Source of the DNA: Paracoccus aurantiacus
GTDB taxonomy: Bacteria > Pseudomonadota > Alphaproteobacteria > Rhodobacterales > Rhodobacteraceae
Reading direction: 5' to 3'
NCBI RefSeq assembly: GCF_007993065.1
Contig: NZ_VOPL01000001.1
Span: 930,001 to 994,000 of the forward strand
Length of the DNA: 64,000 bases
Notes under the pieces: model-generated
The model's input: only the letters and a program-made list of their open reading frames with translations
Told to the model about the DNA's origin: nothing
Databases searched by the model: none
Translations under genes and position numbers: made by a program
Part shown: in pieces, positions 28,216 through 38,706 of the stretch
Layout: the number at the start of each line of letters is the position of its first letter
How positions within the stretch are numbered: the stretch's first letter is position 1

Positions 28216-29144
28216 CAGCGTGCCGACAGGATCGCGCGGGCGGCAGCGCTGTCCCGATCCATCTGCGCGATCAGCGCATCCAGCCCGCTGAATTTCTCCT
28301 CGGCACGCAGATATTCGACAAGCGCGACAGACAGATGTTCGCCGTAAAGATCGCCGTCAAAATCAAACAGGTGCACTTCCAGATTCGGGTGATTTTCGCC
28401 GAACATCGGGCGCACGCCCAGGCTTGCGACGCCTGGCCAGCTTCCCTTATGCGGGCCGCCAAGAACATCCGCGATCACGGCGTAAACGCCGAGCTTCGGA
28501 AGGTGCAGCCCTTCAACGGACATGTTCGCGGTCGGATAGCCCAGCTCGCGGCCGCGCTTTTCGCCGTGAAGCACCTCACCTTCGATCCTGTGCCAGTGGC
28601 CCAGCATCTTTTCGGCATCGCGCGTCCGCCCCTCGCTCAGCGCCTGACGGATCGCTGTGGATGAGAAATCCCGCCCTTCCTCGCCGACCAGCGGCGCAAT
28701 GGTGACGCCGAAGCCGAAGCGCGCGCCCATCTCGCGCAGGGTTTGCGCATCGCCGGCGCGGTCCTTGCCGAAACAGAAATCCTGACCGACGCAGACATGG
28801 GCGACGCCCAGACCCTCGGCCAGCACCTGACGCGCGAAGGATTCCGGCGAAAGGCCTGCAAGCACCGCACCAAAGGGCAACTCGAACAGGTGTTCGACGC
28901 CAAGGCGCCGAAGGCGGTTCGCGCGCGCTTCCGAGTTCATCAGCCGGAAAGGCGGCGCGTCGGGGGCGAAGAATTCGCGTGGATGCGGCTCGAATGTGAC
29001 GATGCCAAGCGGGGCATCAATGGCTGCGCGCGCGCAGTCTATCACCGCGCGATGGCCGCGATGAACGCCATCGAAATTGCCCATCGCCACGGTGGTCCCG
29101 CGGGCGTCGGCCGGCAATCCGGTCCAGTGGTGATGGATGTCCAA
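28215..29144 (-). CDS. ribF: Bifunctional riboflavin kinase / FAD synthetase
   Basis: A 309-residue protein. The N-terminal FAD synthetase domain has GNFDGVHRGH, GQDFCFGKDRAG and STAIRQAL. The C-terminal riboflavin kinase domain (about 185-305) has GYPTANM and GVYAVIADV. It converts riboflavin to FMN and FAD in the cytoplasm. It is the first gene of a run ribF-ycgN-ltaE. No FMN riboswitch-like structure was seen in the 104 bases upstream. Confidence 0.96.
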   Translation of the reverse strand: MDIHHHWTGLPADARGTTVAMGNFDGVHRGHRAVIDCARAAIDAPLGIVTFEPHPREFFAPDAPPFRLMNSEARANRLRRLGVEHLFELPFGAVLAGLSPESFARQVLAEGLGVAHVCVGQDFCFGKDRAGDAQTLREMGARFGFGVTIAPLVGEEGRDFSSTAIRQALSEGRTRDAEKMLGHWHRIEGEVLHGEKRGRELGYPTANMSVEGLHLPKLGVYAVIADVLGGPHKGSWPGVASLGVRPMFGENHPNLEVHLFDFDGDLYGEHLSVALVEYLRAEEKFSGLDALIAQMDRDSAAARAILSAR

Positions 29145-29248
29145 TGCGCCCCCTTCCGGTGATATTGTGCCCCGGCATGGTCAGTCCTGCGGGTGATCGC
29201 CCGCCTCGTTCCATCGCGTATCGCGCAGCGGCGGACAGGTTGCAAGCG

Positions 29249-29773
29249 TCAGGACAGCCGCCATTCGGCCGGACAGGACGCCAACAGCGCGTCCGCCTCG
29301 ATACGACGCGGTCGGGCCGGGTCGGGGTCGGGACAGCGCGGCGTGGCGATCAGCCGCCTGATCCAATCGCGGGGCAGCCCATGTTCCAGCGCCCCTGCCA
29401 CACAAAGCCCAAGATACCAATCATAGGGCCGCAGCTTCGCATCGCGAAATCCCGGCGGGGCGATATAGCTGCGGGCAAACACCGGCGCACCTTGCCAAGG
29501 CAGGGCCAGCCGTGCGGCGTCATAACCAAACCCCGTGCCTTCCAGTTGATCGAGCGCGCCCAGATCACCCTCGTCCAGTTCGAACAGGACACCAGCAACC
29601 CGGCTGCCTTTGGCCACCGCAAGTGTCGCCTTGGCCGATCCATCGGCACTTATCTTGTCGAAAGCCAGATCGTGATCCGGCAGGAAAACGGCCCCGAGCG
29701 CCGTCGCAGACGGACAGCGCGCCTTCAGGCGCGCCGTCAGCATATTGGAGCCATAGGCAAAATAAAGCGCCAC
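29249..29773 (-). CDS. Gamma-glutamylcyclotransferase-like protein
   Basis: A 174-residue protein with the GGCT-fold signature YFAYGSNM at the N-terminus and the catalytic Glu in ALDQLEGTGFGY. Such enzymes cyclise gamma-glutamyl amines or peptides to 5-oxoproline; bacterial members have varied substrates. It begins one base after the stop of the HAD-type gene, so they are cotranscribed. It ends 104 bases before ribF on the same strand. Confidence 0.85.
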   Translation of the reverse strand: MALYFAYGSNMLTARLKARCPSATALGAVFLPDHDLAFDKISADGSAKATLAVAKGSRVAGVLFELDEGDLGALDQLEGTGFGYDAARLALPWQGAPVFARSYIAPPGFRDAKLRPYDWYLGLCVAGALEHGLPRDWIRRLIATPRCPDPDPARPRRIEADALLASCPAEWRLS

Positions 29774-30640
29774 CTAGCGCAGCCGGCCCATCGCAAAGGT
29801 TGGCGCAATCAGCCGCTGGCGCAGCCATTCATCCATCTGCGCGGCGTCCGGGTTTTCGACATCCGCGCCCATATGCTCTGCCGCAAGTCCGCCGGTGATG
29901 AAAATCGAATCGACCTCTTCACCTGTCGCGCCTGCGATGTCGGTATTGATCCCGTCACCGATGGCGAGAACCCGCGCCCCCTCCCTGATTCCCAGCTTGC
30001 GCCGGGCAAGATCATAGATGGGCGGATGCGGCTTGCCGAAGTAGAGGGATTCGCCGCCAAGTTCGGTGTAGAATTCGGCAATTGCGCCGGCGCAATAGAT
30101 CCGCCGCTCGCCCAGATCGACGACGATATCGGGATTGGCGCAAAGCAGGCCCAGACCTTTTTCGCGCGCGATCATCAGACGGGCGCGATAATCCTCTGGC
30201 GCTTCGTTCTCTTCGTCGAAAGGACCCGTGCAGACGATCCCCTCGGCCTCTTCCAGATCGACGCGCTCGATCGGTGCGGCATCTTTCCATTCGGGCGGCA
30301 CTTCGAAAAAGGCATCGTCCTTTGCCGGTCCCAGATGCCAGACCTTGCGCCCCACTGCGCCTGCGAACATGGCATCCTGCGCCGCATCGCCCGAGGTGAC
30401 GATCACGTCCCAGGCGTCGCGCGGAATGCCCAGACGTTCAAAGCTCGCCTCGACCTGGGCCGCCGGTCGCGGCGCATTCGTCATCAGGCAGACCTGACCG
30501 CCGCCACCCCGGAACGCCTGAAGTGCTGCGACCGCCGCCGGATAGGCGCGGATGCCGTTATGCACGCAGCCCCAAAGATCGCAGAACAGCACGTCATAGT
30601 CAGAGGCGACCTCGGCCAGAGATCCGATGATGCGGGTCAT
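29774..30640 (-). CDS. HAD superfamily hydrolase, IIA subclass (TIGR01459-like)
   Basis: A 288-residue phosphatase-fold protein. Motif I reads DYDVLFCDLWGCVHNG, motif II LMTNAPRP, motif IV GDGINTDIAG, with the IIA cap between. The start ATG at 30638-30640 (MTRIIGS) has AGGTGA seven bases upstream; an in-frame GTG at 30647-30649 is the alternative. The alphaproteobacterial TIGR01459 group is uncharacterised and often sits near ribF. The true substrate is unknown. Confidence 0.88.
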   Translation of the reverse strand: MTRIIGSLAEVASDYDVLFCDLWGCVHNGIRAYPAAVAALQAFRGGGGQVCLMTNAPRPAAQVEASFERLGIPRDAWDVIVTSGDAAQDAMFAGAVGRKVWHLGPAKDDAFFEVPPEWKDAAPIERVDLEEAEGIVCTGPFDEENEAPEDYRARLMIAREKGLGLLCANPDIVVDLGERRIYCAGAIAEFYTELGGESLYFGKPHPPIYDLARRKLGIREGARVLAIGDGINTDIAGATGEEVDSIFITGGLAAEHMGADVENPDAAQMDEWLRQRLIAPTFAMGRLR

Positions 30641-30714
30641 GTCGTTCACCTGTGCGGGAAATGTGGGGTCCGGGCGCGCGAATGCCCCGGACCCGAAACG
30701 CGTCGCCGCCGAAG

Positions 30715-31632
30715 TCAGAGCTTCAGCGCCGGGATGATCTGCTTCTTGCGCGACATGATGCCCGGCAGAACGACGCTGTCGCCATCGACCTTGGCATCGA
30801 ACGAGGCTTCTGCGACCTGCTTGACGTAATCGTTCGGCACCAGCAGCGTCGCCTCTTCGTTCAGAATGTCGACGATGAACAGCAACACCTCATCGGCACC
30901 GTCTGCCGCGGCGACGGCGGGCATCGCAGCCAGAAGCGCGTCCTTGCGGTCCAGAAGGACCTGCGGCGCGGTCGTTTCCAGAACCGAAACCCGCAGCTTC
31001 TTGCCTTCCAGTTCGAATTCCTTGCTGTCCATACGCAGCAGATCCTCGTCGCCGAAGGCCGAGACATCGGACTTGGCGGCGAACATCTCGGACGCGTAAT
31101 CGCCGATCGTGATGCCCAGATCAGCGGCCAGCTTTTCTGCAACGGCCTTGTCATGCGCGGTGGTGGTCGGCGAGCGGAATTCCAGCGTGTCGGAAAGGAT
31201 GCAGGTCAGCATCACGCCCTTCACCCATTCCGGCGCCGCCGCCAGATCGTCGCCGATCAGGTCATGCATGATGGTCGCGGTGCAAGCCAGCGGGCGGATG
31301 GTGATATTGATCGGGGTGCGGGTCTTGATGCCGCCGACCAGCATATGGTGGTCGATGATTTCCAGCACCTCGGCATCATTGATTGCCGCGGGCAGTTCAG
31401 CCGGGTTGTTGGTGTCGCAGATCACCACCTGATCGCCCGCGCCGACTTCGGTCACGATCTCGGGCATGTCCTGATCCCAGCGGGTCAGCATCCAGGCGGC
31501 TTCGGTATTGGGCGTGCCCTGCAGGATTGCGCGTGCGGGGCTCTTGCGAACCTCGTTCAGATACCACGCCCAGATCAGCGGAGAGCCGGTGGCGTCGGTG
31601 TCGGGCGATTTGTGGGCAAGAACGGTAATCAT
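30715..31632 (-). CDS. ppaC: Manganese-dependent inorganic pyrophosphatase (family II)
   Basis: A 305-residue DHH-family protein with HKSPDTDATGS at the N-terminus, CDTNNPAEL, the diagnostic IDHHMLVG and the C-terminal SRKKQIIP motif that binds pyrophosphate. It hydrolyses pyrophosphate with Mn or Co. Family II enzymes are less common in alphaproteobacteria than family I. It is flanked by the HAD gene (82 bases downstream) and the DUF1345 gene. Confidence 0.96.
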   Translation of the reverse strand: MITVLAHKSPDTDATGSPLIWAWYLNEVRKSPARAILQGTPNTEAAWMLTRWDQDMPEIVTEVGAGDQVVICDTNNPAELPAAINDAEVLEIIDHHMLVGGIKTRTPINITIRPLACTATIMHDLIGDDLAAAPEWVKGVMLTCILSDTLEFRSPTTTAHDKAVAEKLAADLGITIGDYASEMFAAKSDVSAFGDEDLLRMDSKEFELEGKKLRVSVLETTAPQVLLDRKDALLAAMPAVAAADGADEVLLFIVDILNEEATLLVPNDYVKQVAEASFDAKVDGDSVVLPGIMSRKKQIIPALKL

Positions 31633-31703
31633 CGCATGTCTCCTCGAGAGATCTGGGCCTTGGGATTTGCCGTCCTCCTATCGCGCCCGGCCCGCAAAGT
31701 CCA

Positions 31704-32342
31704 TCACTGCACAAGCGTCGAGGCAGCGCCCACGGCAAGCGCCACGATCACCGTGTTGAAGAAGAAGGACAGCACCGCATGCATCAGGGTGATCTTGCGA
31801 AAGTGCCGGCTGCGCAACGCGACATCCGCGGTCTGCGCTGCCATGCCAATGGTAAAGCTGTAATAGAAAAAGTCCCACATATCGGGATCGGGCTGGCCGG
31901 GGCCGAAATCCAGCGCCTTCCTGTCCTGCCCGTCACCGGTCAGCGCATACCACATCCCTGCATAGTGGAACGCCATGACACAGTGCAGCGTCGCCCAGCC
32001 AAGCGGGATAGAGGCGAGCGCCAGCCCGCTGCGCAAATGCGACCCGCCGGTCGTGCCGCGCATCGTTTCGATGATACCGAACAGGCTAAGCCCGATGGCG
32101 GTCAATGCGATCAGCAGGATGATCGGCAGCCCTTCGTCAACATCGTCGCTGTTTTTGCGCAGCATGCTGGGGCTTTTCTGCGGAAGCGCCTGCAGGGTCA
32201 GGGCCAGAAAGACCGCGAAGAACATATCGGCACCCAGCAGGATGCGATCGGTCATCGGCCAATGCCACAGAAGCGCGCCAATCAGAATACCGAACAGGGC
32301 TGCGCCCAGGAACCGCTTGTGGCGGCGCAGATCACCGAACAT
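31704..32342 (-). CDS. DUF1345 integral membrane protein
   Basis: A 212-residue protein starting MFGDLRRHKRFLGAALFGIL at ATG 32340-32342. It has about five hydrophobic segments, and the conserved DMWDFFYYSFTIGMAAQTAD region typical of the DUF1345 (COG4291) family. Function unknown. It begins two bases after the stop of the NTF2-like gene, which suggests an operon of three genes with the TraB-family gene upstream. Confidence 0.88.
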   Translation of the reverse strand: MFGDLRRHKRFLGAALFGILIGALLWHWPMTDRILLGADMFFAVFLALTLQALPQKSPSMLRKNSDDVDEGLPIILLIALTAIGLSLFGIIETMRGTTGGSHLRSGLALASIPLGWATLHCVMAFHYAGMWYALTGDGQDRKALDFGPGQPDPDMWDFFYYSFTIGMAAQTADVALRSRHFRKITLMHAVLSFFFNTVIVALAVGAASTLVQ

Positions 32343-32344
32343 CG

Positions 32345-32674
32345 TCAGACAGGCGTTTGTTGATGACAGATCAGCCGCCAGCCGCCCAGCCTGACCCAGC
32401 ATGACGAACACCTGACACGGTGCGGCCGCTCTGACCCGCGACGTGCCTCGGCACGATAGCTCAGGACCACGACATCATCGCTCTCGGCGGTGCGCCTGTC
32501 GGTCATGGTCAGGTCGTCCCAGCGGGGCACGCCCGAGAGGGATTGCGCAATTTCGGTGCCCTGCAGGACCGCCGTGGGGAATACCATGATGCAGTTCGGC
32601 GCCATATGACGCAGGGCCTCGGCGACGCCGCCGGTCCACCACATCTGTTCAAGCCGCCACAGTTCATCGCTCAT
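32345..32674 (-). CDS. Small NTF2-like / SnoaL-type protein
   Basis: A 109-residue protein starting MSDELWRLEQMWWTGG and ending GGWRLICHQQTPV. This is the end motif (WRLxxHQQTP) of SnoaL/DUF4440-type NTF2-fold proteins. Such proteins may be small enzymes or ligand binders; no activity can be inferred. Its start overlaps the stop of the TraB-family gene by 4 bases and DUF1345 follows. Confidence 0.78.
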   Translation of the reverse strand: MSDELWRLEQMWWTGGVAEALRHMAPNCIMVFPTAVLQGTEIAQSLSGVPRWDDLTMTDRRTAESDDVVVLSYRAEARRGSERPHRVRCSSCWVRLGGWRLICHQQTPV

Positions 32675-33684
32675 TTCGTCAGCCTTTCAAGGGTCCAGCC
32701 GTCCATCTCAAGCAGGTGCGGCACGCCCTTTTCACCCGGAAGATGCAGCGCCCCGAAGGCCGCGACCACGCCCTTGCCCTTTGCTGCCGCATCATTGGCC
32801 GCTTCGGTCAGTGGCGCAATCCAGCTTTCGTTGCGGGCATCCATCATCAGCACCTGAGCCTCGGCAGTAAGGCGGTCGACCTCGGCCCTGGGCAGGCCAG
32901 AGTTGCGATAGGCGTCGATGCGACCGAATTCCCATATCTGCCAGACGTCTTCGGCAAGATACGCATCGGTCAATGTCGCCGCATAGTCATCGGCGTGGCG
33001 TGCCGCCGACAGCGAATAGACGATCATGTCCAGCTCTTCCTGCGGGGTCATATCCCCGAACATGCTGAAAACCGTGTCCCACGGTTCCAGCGCGCGGATC
33101 GGGACGCCTGTATCCTCTGCCTCCTCCATCAACTGCCAGTCCAGCCCGTTATTGCCGCCGCCCTTGGCGATCTCAGCCATCATGCAGGGCGAGATCGACA
33201 TCATCATCGAAAGATACCAGGGCCTCATTCGCGAGACCATGACGGCCGGAATGCCCCGCTCCTGCATGACCTCGGAAACCTGTGCCCAGTCATCCGCGCT
33301 CAGTCGTTCCGGCAGCGTCGGGCCGGTTGTGTCGATGGTCAGCGAGGGGTCGGATTGCAGTGCGGATTGCAGTTCTTTTTCTTCCGCCGGGCCAAGTTCG
33401 ACAAGCAGCGTGTCGGCTTCGGCGATGACCGGGGCCAGCCTGTCCACCATCGACTGATGTTCCGGCAAATCAAAGTGAAAGGTGCCGACCATGGTGATCT
33501 GCGCCGGGCCTTTCGTGGCCCGCCACAGCAACCCTTCATGATATGGCTGCGCGTCCGTCGCCGCCCGGATCATCTGCTGATCCGCAGCCGGCAACTCGTC
33601 GATCAGGTTGTTGCCAACGCATTCATTGGCGGATACGGCTGGCGCGGCGAAAGACAGTGCTACGGCGGCTAAAAGATGTTTCAT
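32671..33684 (-). CDS. TraB/GumN family secreted protein
   Basis: A 337-residue protein. The start ATG 33682-33684 gives signal peptide MKHLLAAVALSFAAPAVSA. The TraB/GumN core is visible: GTFHFDLPEHQ (first GxxH motif), MVSRMRPWYLSMMM and the C-terminal GALHLPGEKGV. Members are probably metal-dependent hydrolases of unknown substrate. A longer reading frame upstream would remove the signal sequence and is not used. It heads the three-gene run with NTF2-like and DUF1345 genes. Confidence 0.88.
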   Translation of the reverse strand: MKHLLAAVALSFAAPAVSANECVGNNLIDELPAADQQMIRAATDAQPYHEGLLWRATKGPAQITMVGTFHFDLPEHQSMVDRLAPVIAEADTLLVELGPAEEKELQSALQSDPSLTIDTTGPTLPERLSADDWAQVSEVMQERGIPAVMVSRMRPWYLSMMMSISPCMMAEIAKGGGNNGLDWQLMEEAEDTGVPIRALEPWDTVFSMFGDMTPQEELDMIVYSLSAARHADDYAATLTDAYLAEDVWQIWEFGRIDAYRNSGLPRAEVDRLTAEAQVLMMDARNESWIAPLTEAANDAAAKGKGVVAAFGALHLPGEKGVPHLLEMDGWTLERLTK

Positions 33685-33770
33685 GCGATCCCCCGTCGGT
33701 TCAAGCGCAGGCTTCCACAGTGGCACGGCAAAGACCAGCCGCCCTGCAGGAATTTTCCCGCTGCTTCCCG

Positions 33771-33799
33771 TTGACAGGCGCGTGAGCAAACCCTAGATC
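33771..33799 (+). promoter_or_regulatory. Probable groESL promoter
   Basis: TTGACA at 33771-33776 is a perfect -35 box. About 17 bases on lies TAGATC or CTAGAT at 33793-33799 as a -10 box. The spacing and the CCCTAGAT form would also fit an alphaproteobacterial RpoH heat-shock promoter. The CIRCE element directly follows, so the transcription start would fall at its edge. Confidence 0.65.
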
Positions 33800-33807
33800 G
33801 GCTTGCA

Positions 33808-33834
33808 TTGGCACTCAGCAAGTCCGAGTGCCAA
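33808..33834. promoter_or_regulatory. CIRCE element (HrcA operator)
   Basis: The arms TTGGCACTC (33808-33816) and GAGTGCCAA (33826-33834) are exact inverted repeats with the standard 9-base spacer. The CIRCE consensus is TTAGCACTC-N9-GAGTGCTAA. It lies 36 bases before groES, where HrcA represses chaperonin genes. Confidence 0.95.
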
Positions 33835-33869
33835 CACGACACTGCAACCTGAAACACCGGAGTGTTCAA

Positions 33870-34157
33870 ATGGCCTTCAAACCACTGCACGACCGCGTTC
33901 TGGTCAAGCGCGTCCAATCGGACGAGAAGACCAAGGGCGGACTGATCATCCCCGACAGCGCCAAGGAAAAACCTGCTGAAGGCGAAATCGTCGCCGTCGG
34001 CGAAGGTGCCCGCAAGGATTCGGGCGAGCTGATCGCACCCTCGGTCAAGGCAGGCGACCGCGTCCTGTTCGGCAAATGGTCCGGCACCGAAGTCACGCTG
34101 GACGGCGAAGAACTGCTGATCATGAAGGAAGGCGACATCATGGGGATCATCGGCTGA
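33870..34157 (+). CDS. groES: Co-chaperonin GroES
   Basis: A 95-residue protein, [20 protein letters not shown] onward, with the mobile loop [17 protein letters not shown] and the roof turn. It forms the heptameric lid of GroEL. The start ATG is 33870; an earlier in-frame start would lie in the CIRCE region. GroEL follows after 54 bases. Confidence 0.98.
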   Translation: MAFKPLHDRVLVKRVQSDEKTKGGLIIPDSAKEKPAEGEIVAVGEGARKDSGELIAPSVKAGDRVLFGKWSGTEVTLDGEELLIMKEGDIMGIIG

Positions 34158-34202
34158 TCGCCGGATTTCCAAGCAAACGCCTAATTTCACAAGATATTCT
34201 AG

Positions 34203-35861
<1,659 letters not shown>

Positions 35862-35894
35862 TCATCCTCTGCCATCTGTGGCAGAAATGGAGAG

Positions 35895-35921
35895 GCCGTC
35901 CCGAGAGGGGCGGCTTTTTTT
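35895..35921 (+). terminator. Rho-independent terminator of groESL
   Basis: An 8-base-pair stem (GCCGTCCC with GGGGCGGC) closes a GAGA loop and is followed by seven T residues (35915-35921). It sits 34 bases after the groEL stop. Confidence 0.92.
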
Positions 35922-36005
35922 CATGCGCATACTCAACCTTAGCGATAGATAAATCTGATGTCCTCTCCCATCATCCGATCAAACAGACAAAACTCCGAGG
36001 GATAA

Positions 36006-37052
36006 ATGGAATTCAGGGAAATGATCGCAGCGCTTTCGCGGCGCTCGAAATCAGCGGAAAAGCAGGCTGAGACAGAAGAAGCTACAAAGACCGCGGTTAT
36101 ACTTCCATTCCTGCAAGCTCTTGGTTTCGATGTGTTCGATCTTGATGAGGTCGTTCCTGAATATATCGCCGATGTCGGGATCAAGAAGGGCGAAAAGGTA
36201 GACTTTGCTGTAAAGATCGACGGTAAGGTGGCAATGCTTATTGAAGCCAAGCCGATACATGCCAGGCTGGGCGAAACACAATATTCGCAATTGTTTCGCT
36301 ACTTCGCTGTGACCGACGCCAGACTTGCTATCCTGATGAATGGTCGTGAAGCTTGGTTCTTTTCCGACACCGACGAGCCTAACAAGATGGACAAGAAGCC
36401 CTTCTTCAAGTTCGACCTTCAGGAACACGACCCCGCGCAAGTCGAAGAGCTGTCGCGCTTTCAAAAGGGTAGTTTCGCAATTGAATCCATTATCGAAGCT
36501 GCGTCGAACCTCAAATATATGCGCGAAGCTGCGTCCTACCTGAAACGCCAGTTGAGCAGCCCAGAAGATGATTTCATTCGGTTGGTCGCCAAGAGCATTT
36601 ACGACGGGTCAATCACGAAGAATGTCCTGGAGCAGGTTCGACCGGCCATCACCGGCGCTCTGGACGAACTGGTGCGCAACAGGATTCAAGACAAGCTGAG
36701 CATTACCTTCTCGTCCGAACCTGTTTCAAAAGATCCCGGAGCTGATGCCGCTGACCCAGATATCATTACGACAGACAGCGAGCGGGAAGGCTTCATGATA
36801 ATTCGCGCGATCGCTGCTAAAGTTGCCGCTGTCGAACGGATCAATCTGCGGGACGCCAAAAGCTATTGCGCAATTCTGATGGATGACAACAACCGCAAGC
36901 CCGTGTGTCGTCTATATTTCAACTCTGAGAAAAACATGCAGATCGGGCTGTTCGATGCAGACAAAAGCGAGACCAAAGTCAAAATTGACCGGATCGCTGA
37001 CATCTATCACCATGCAGCCGCGATTGAGGCAGCGGTCAACAACTATTTGTAA
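36006..37052 (+). CDS. Stand-alone type I restriction HsdR-N-like PD-(D/E)XK nuclease-fold protein
   Basis: A 348-residue protein. The HsdR N-terminal nuclease core is readable: PFLQALGFDVFD, then Asp66 in VDFAVKIDG, Glu80 and Lys82 in MLIEAKP, and a QxxxY-type motif in TQYSQLFRYF (Gln95, Tyr99). There is no helicase, no specificity subunit and no methylase nearby. The C-terminal half (about 250-348) is not recognised. The gene has lower GC than its neighbours and an AT-rich leader, as expected for acquired DNA. Defence is possible; a housekeeping nuclease role cannot be excluded. Confidence 0.82.
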   Translation: MEFREMIAALSRRSKSAEKQAETEEATKTAVILPFLQALGFDVFDLDEVVPEYIADVGIKKGEKVDFAVKIDGKVAMLIEAKPIHARLGETQYSQLFRYFAVTDARLAILMNGREAWFFSDTDEPNKMDKKPFFKFDLQEHDPAQVEELSRFQKGSFAIESIIEAASNLKYMREAASYLKRQLSSPEDDFIRLVAKSIYDGSITKNVLEQVRPAITGALDELVRNRIQDKLSITFSSEPVSKDPGADAADPDIITTDSEREGFMIIRAIAAKVAAVERINLRDAKSYCAILMDDNNRKPVCRLYFNSEKNMQIGLFDADKSETKVKIDRIADIYHHAAAIEAAVNNYL

Positions 37053-37126
37053 GATGCTGCAAGGAGCATTTACGCTCCATTGACTGCTTAACTTCAACCA
37101 AGTGTGTGATCGGTGGTTGCACGCCC

Positions 37127-38653
37127 TCACCCCTTCACAACTCCCTCAACCCCCATCGACTTGCACAGCGACTGGAAGCGCGCCTCGGCGACCTCTCCGA
37201 ACAACGCCCGGCCGGTTTTGGTCAGGGACAGTTCCAGCTTGTCTTTCTTTTTGGACAGCTTCAGCTCGCCCGCCTCGTCGGGGTCCTTGACAGAAAACAT
37301 CGCCCCGAAGCGCATCGCCTTGCCCAGCACCTCGGCGTCGTTCAGCTCTTCGTCGGAAAGCAGTCCGAACAGCGGCATCATGGCCGAGTCAGAACGCGAG
37401 TTGCGATAGCGGTGCAGCAGCGCCACGCCAAGAAAGACACGCTCCGGATGCGAAAGCGCGGCCATGTTGGCGCGGGTCACGTTGTCGAAACAGGCATCGG
37501 CGCGATAATCGGGATGCGTTCGCCAGGCCGTGTCGTGCAGCAGACAGGCCGCGCGGATCAGGCGATCACGCTGCGGCGGAGAATCCGGGAAAAGCGGCGA
37601 CAGAAACTGATACAGCTTCTTGCCGAAGCCCGGCATCCGCGCCATCTGCTTTTCGGTGAATTTGGCCGATTCCAGCAGCGGGTCGCGGGCACGCAGGCTT
37701 TTCGACATGTGTTCGTACAGCAGCCCCTCGCGGATGCCATAGGACGAAATCGCCAGTTCCTTCGGCTTGAACGTATCGACCAGTTCGCGCAGCACAAGGC
37801 TGGCAAGCGGCACCAGTTCCATCCGGGAATTCGAGATGCCGACCTTGCTGCGCAGCTTCTGAAGGTCATGGTCGGCGATCCATTCGACCGTCTCGCGCAC
37901 ATCGTCAGGCGTCATCCGATATTCGTGCAGCACGGTCATCGGATAGCCGCGCCGCTCCATATCAAGGCGCGCGATGGCGCGCCATGACCCGCCGACCAGA
38001 TAGATCCGGTCATGATCGGTGCCGACCGCCTTGCCGAGATCCTTCATGATCCCCGCAATATGCTTTTTCAGCCCGTCCTCGCCGCCCTTGACCTGTTGCA
38101 GCCGGAACGGGCCAAGCTGCGAGGTAACGCGCCTACCGATGCCGCCCTCTCCATCAACCTCGGCCAGCTCCATCGAGTTGCCGCCAATATCGCAGACCAG
38201 ACCCTTCGCATCGGGCCAGCCAAGAAGCACACCCTGCGCGGACAGACGCGCTTCTTCCTCGCCGTCGATAACGGTCAGCTTCAGCCCGGTCGCTTTTTCG
38301 ACGCGCTTGCGGAATGCGGGGCCGTCATCCGCCTCGCGCACGGCCGCGGTGGCGACGACGGTCATCGGGCGCACCTTCATCCCTTCGGCAATGGTTGCGA
38401 AACGGCTGAGGGCAGCAAAGGCGCGCTCTACCCCTTCGGGGTTCAGCCGGCCCGTCGTGGCCATATCCTTGCCAAGGCCCGCCATGACCTTCTCATTGTA
38501 GAAATAGGCAGGAGAGCGCGCGGCCCCATCGAAGATCACCAGACGGATCGAGTTCGAGCCGACATCGACCACGCCGACACGGGACAGCGCGCGCGCCGCG
38601 GCATCCTCGAACAGGCCCTCGAAAGGATCGCTCGTTTTCGCCTTGCCGTTCAT
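37127..38653 (-). CDS. ppx: Exopolyphosphatase / Ppx-GppA phosphatase
   Basis: A 508-residue protein. The start ATG 38651-38653 (MNGKAKTSDPFEGL) has CAGGAG upstream; a GTG at 38680 is a weaker choice. The Ppx/GppA domain shows VDVGSNSIRLVIFDG and CDIGGNSMELAEVDG phosphate-binding loops, and a C-terminal HD-like region includes LLHDTAWRTHPDY. It shortens polyphosphate or removes phosphate from pppGpp. It lies downstream of ppk1 on the same strand, with 53 bases between. Confidence 0.93.
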   Translation of the reverse strand: MNGKAKTSDPFEGLFEDAAARALSRVGVVDVGSNSIRLVIFDGAARSPAYFYNEKVMAGLGKDMATTGRLNPEGVERAFAALSRFATIAEGMKVRPMTVVATAAVREADDGPAFRKRVEKATGLKLTVIDGEEEARLSAQGVLLGWPDAKGLVCDIGGNSMELAEVDGEGGIGRRVTSQLGPFRLQQVKGGEDGLKKHIAGIMKDLGKAVGTDHDRIYLVGGSWRAIARLDMERRGYPMTVLHEYRMTPDDVRETVEWIADHDLQKLRSKVGISNSRMELVPLASLVLRELVDTFKPKELAISSYGIREGLLYEHMSKSLRARDPLLESAKFTEKQMARMPGFGKKLYQFLSPLFPDSPPQRDRLIRAACLLHDTAWRTHPDYRADACFDNVTRANMAALSHPERVFLGVALLHRYRNSRSDSAMMPLFGLLSDEELNDAEVLGKAMRFGAMFSVKDPDEAGELKLSKKKDKLELSLTKTGRALFGEVAEARFQSLCKSMGVEGVVKG

Positions 38654-38676
38654 GGCGTCACTCCTGGATTGCTTGG

Positions 38677-38690
38677 TCACGGCGTCGTGA
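38677..38690. other. Short hairpin between ppk1 and ppx
   Basis: TCACG-GCGT-CGTGA forms a 5-base-pair stem between the ppk1 stop and the ppx start, next to a threefold GACT repeat (38687-38698). It has no T-run. It could attenuate or stabilise the transcript, but chance is possible. Confidence 0.3.
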
Positions 38691-38706
38691 CTGACTGACT
38701 TCTTGC

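Noticed and set aside
29145..29248. FMN riboswitch upstream of ribF
   Set aside because: The 104-base gap shows no conserved riboswitch-like pairing that I can recognise.
37061..37080. Terminator after the HsdR-like gene
   Set aside because: GGAGC-ATTTAC-GCTCC forms only a 5-base-pair stem and has no T-run; too weak to call.
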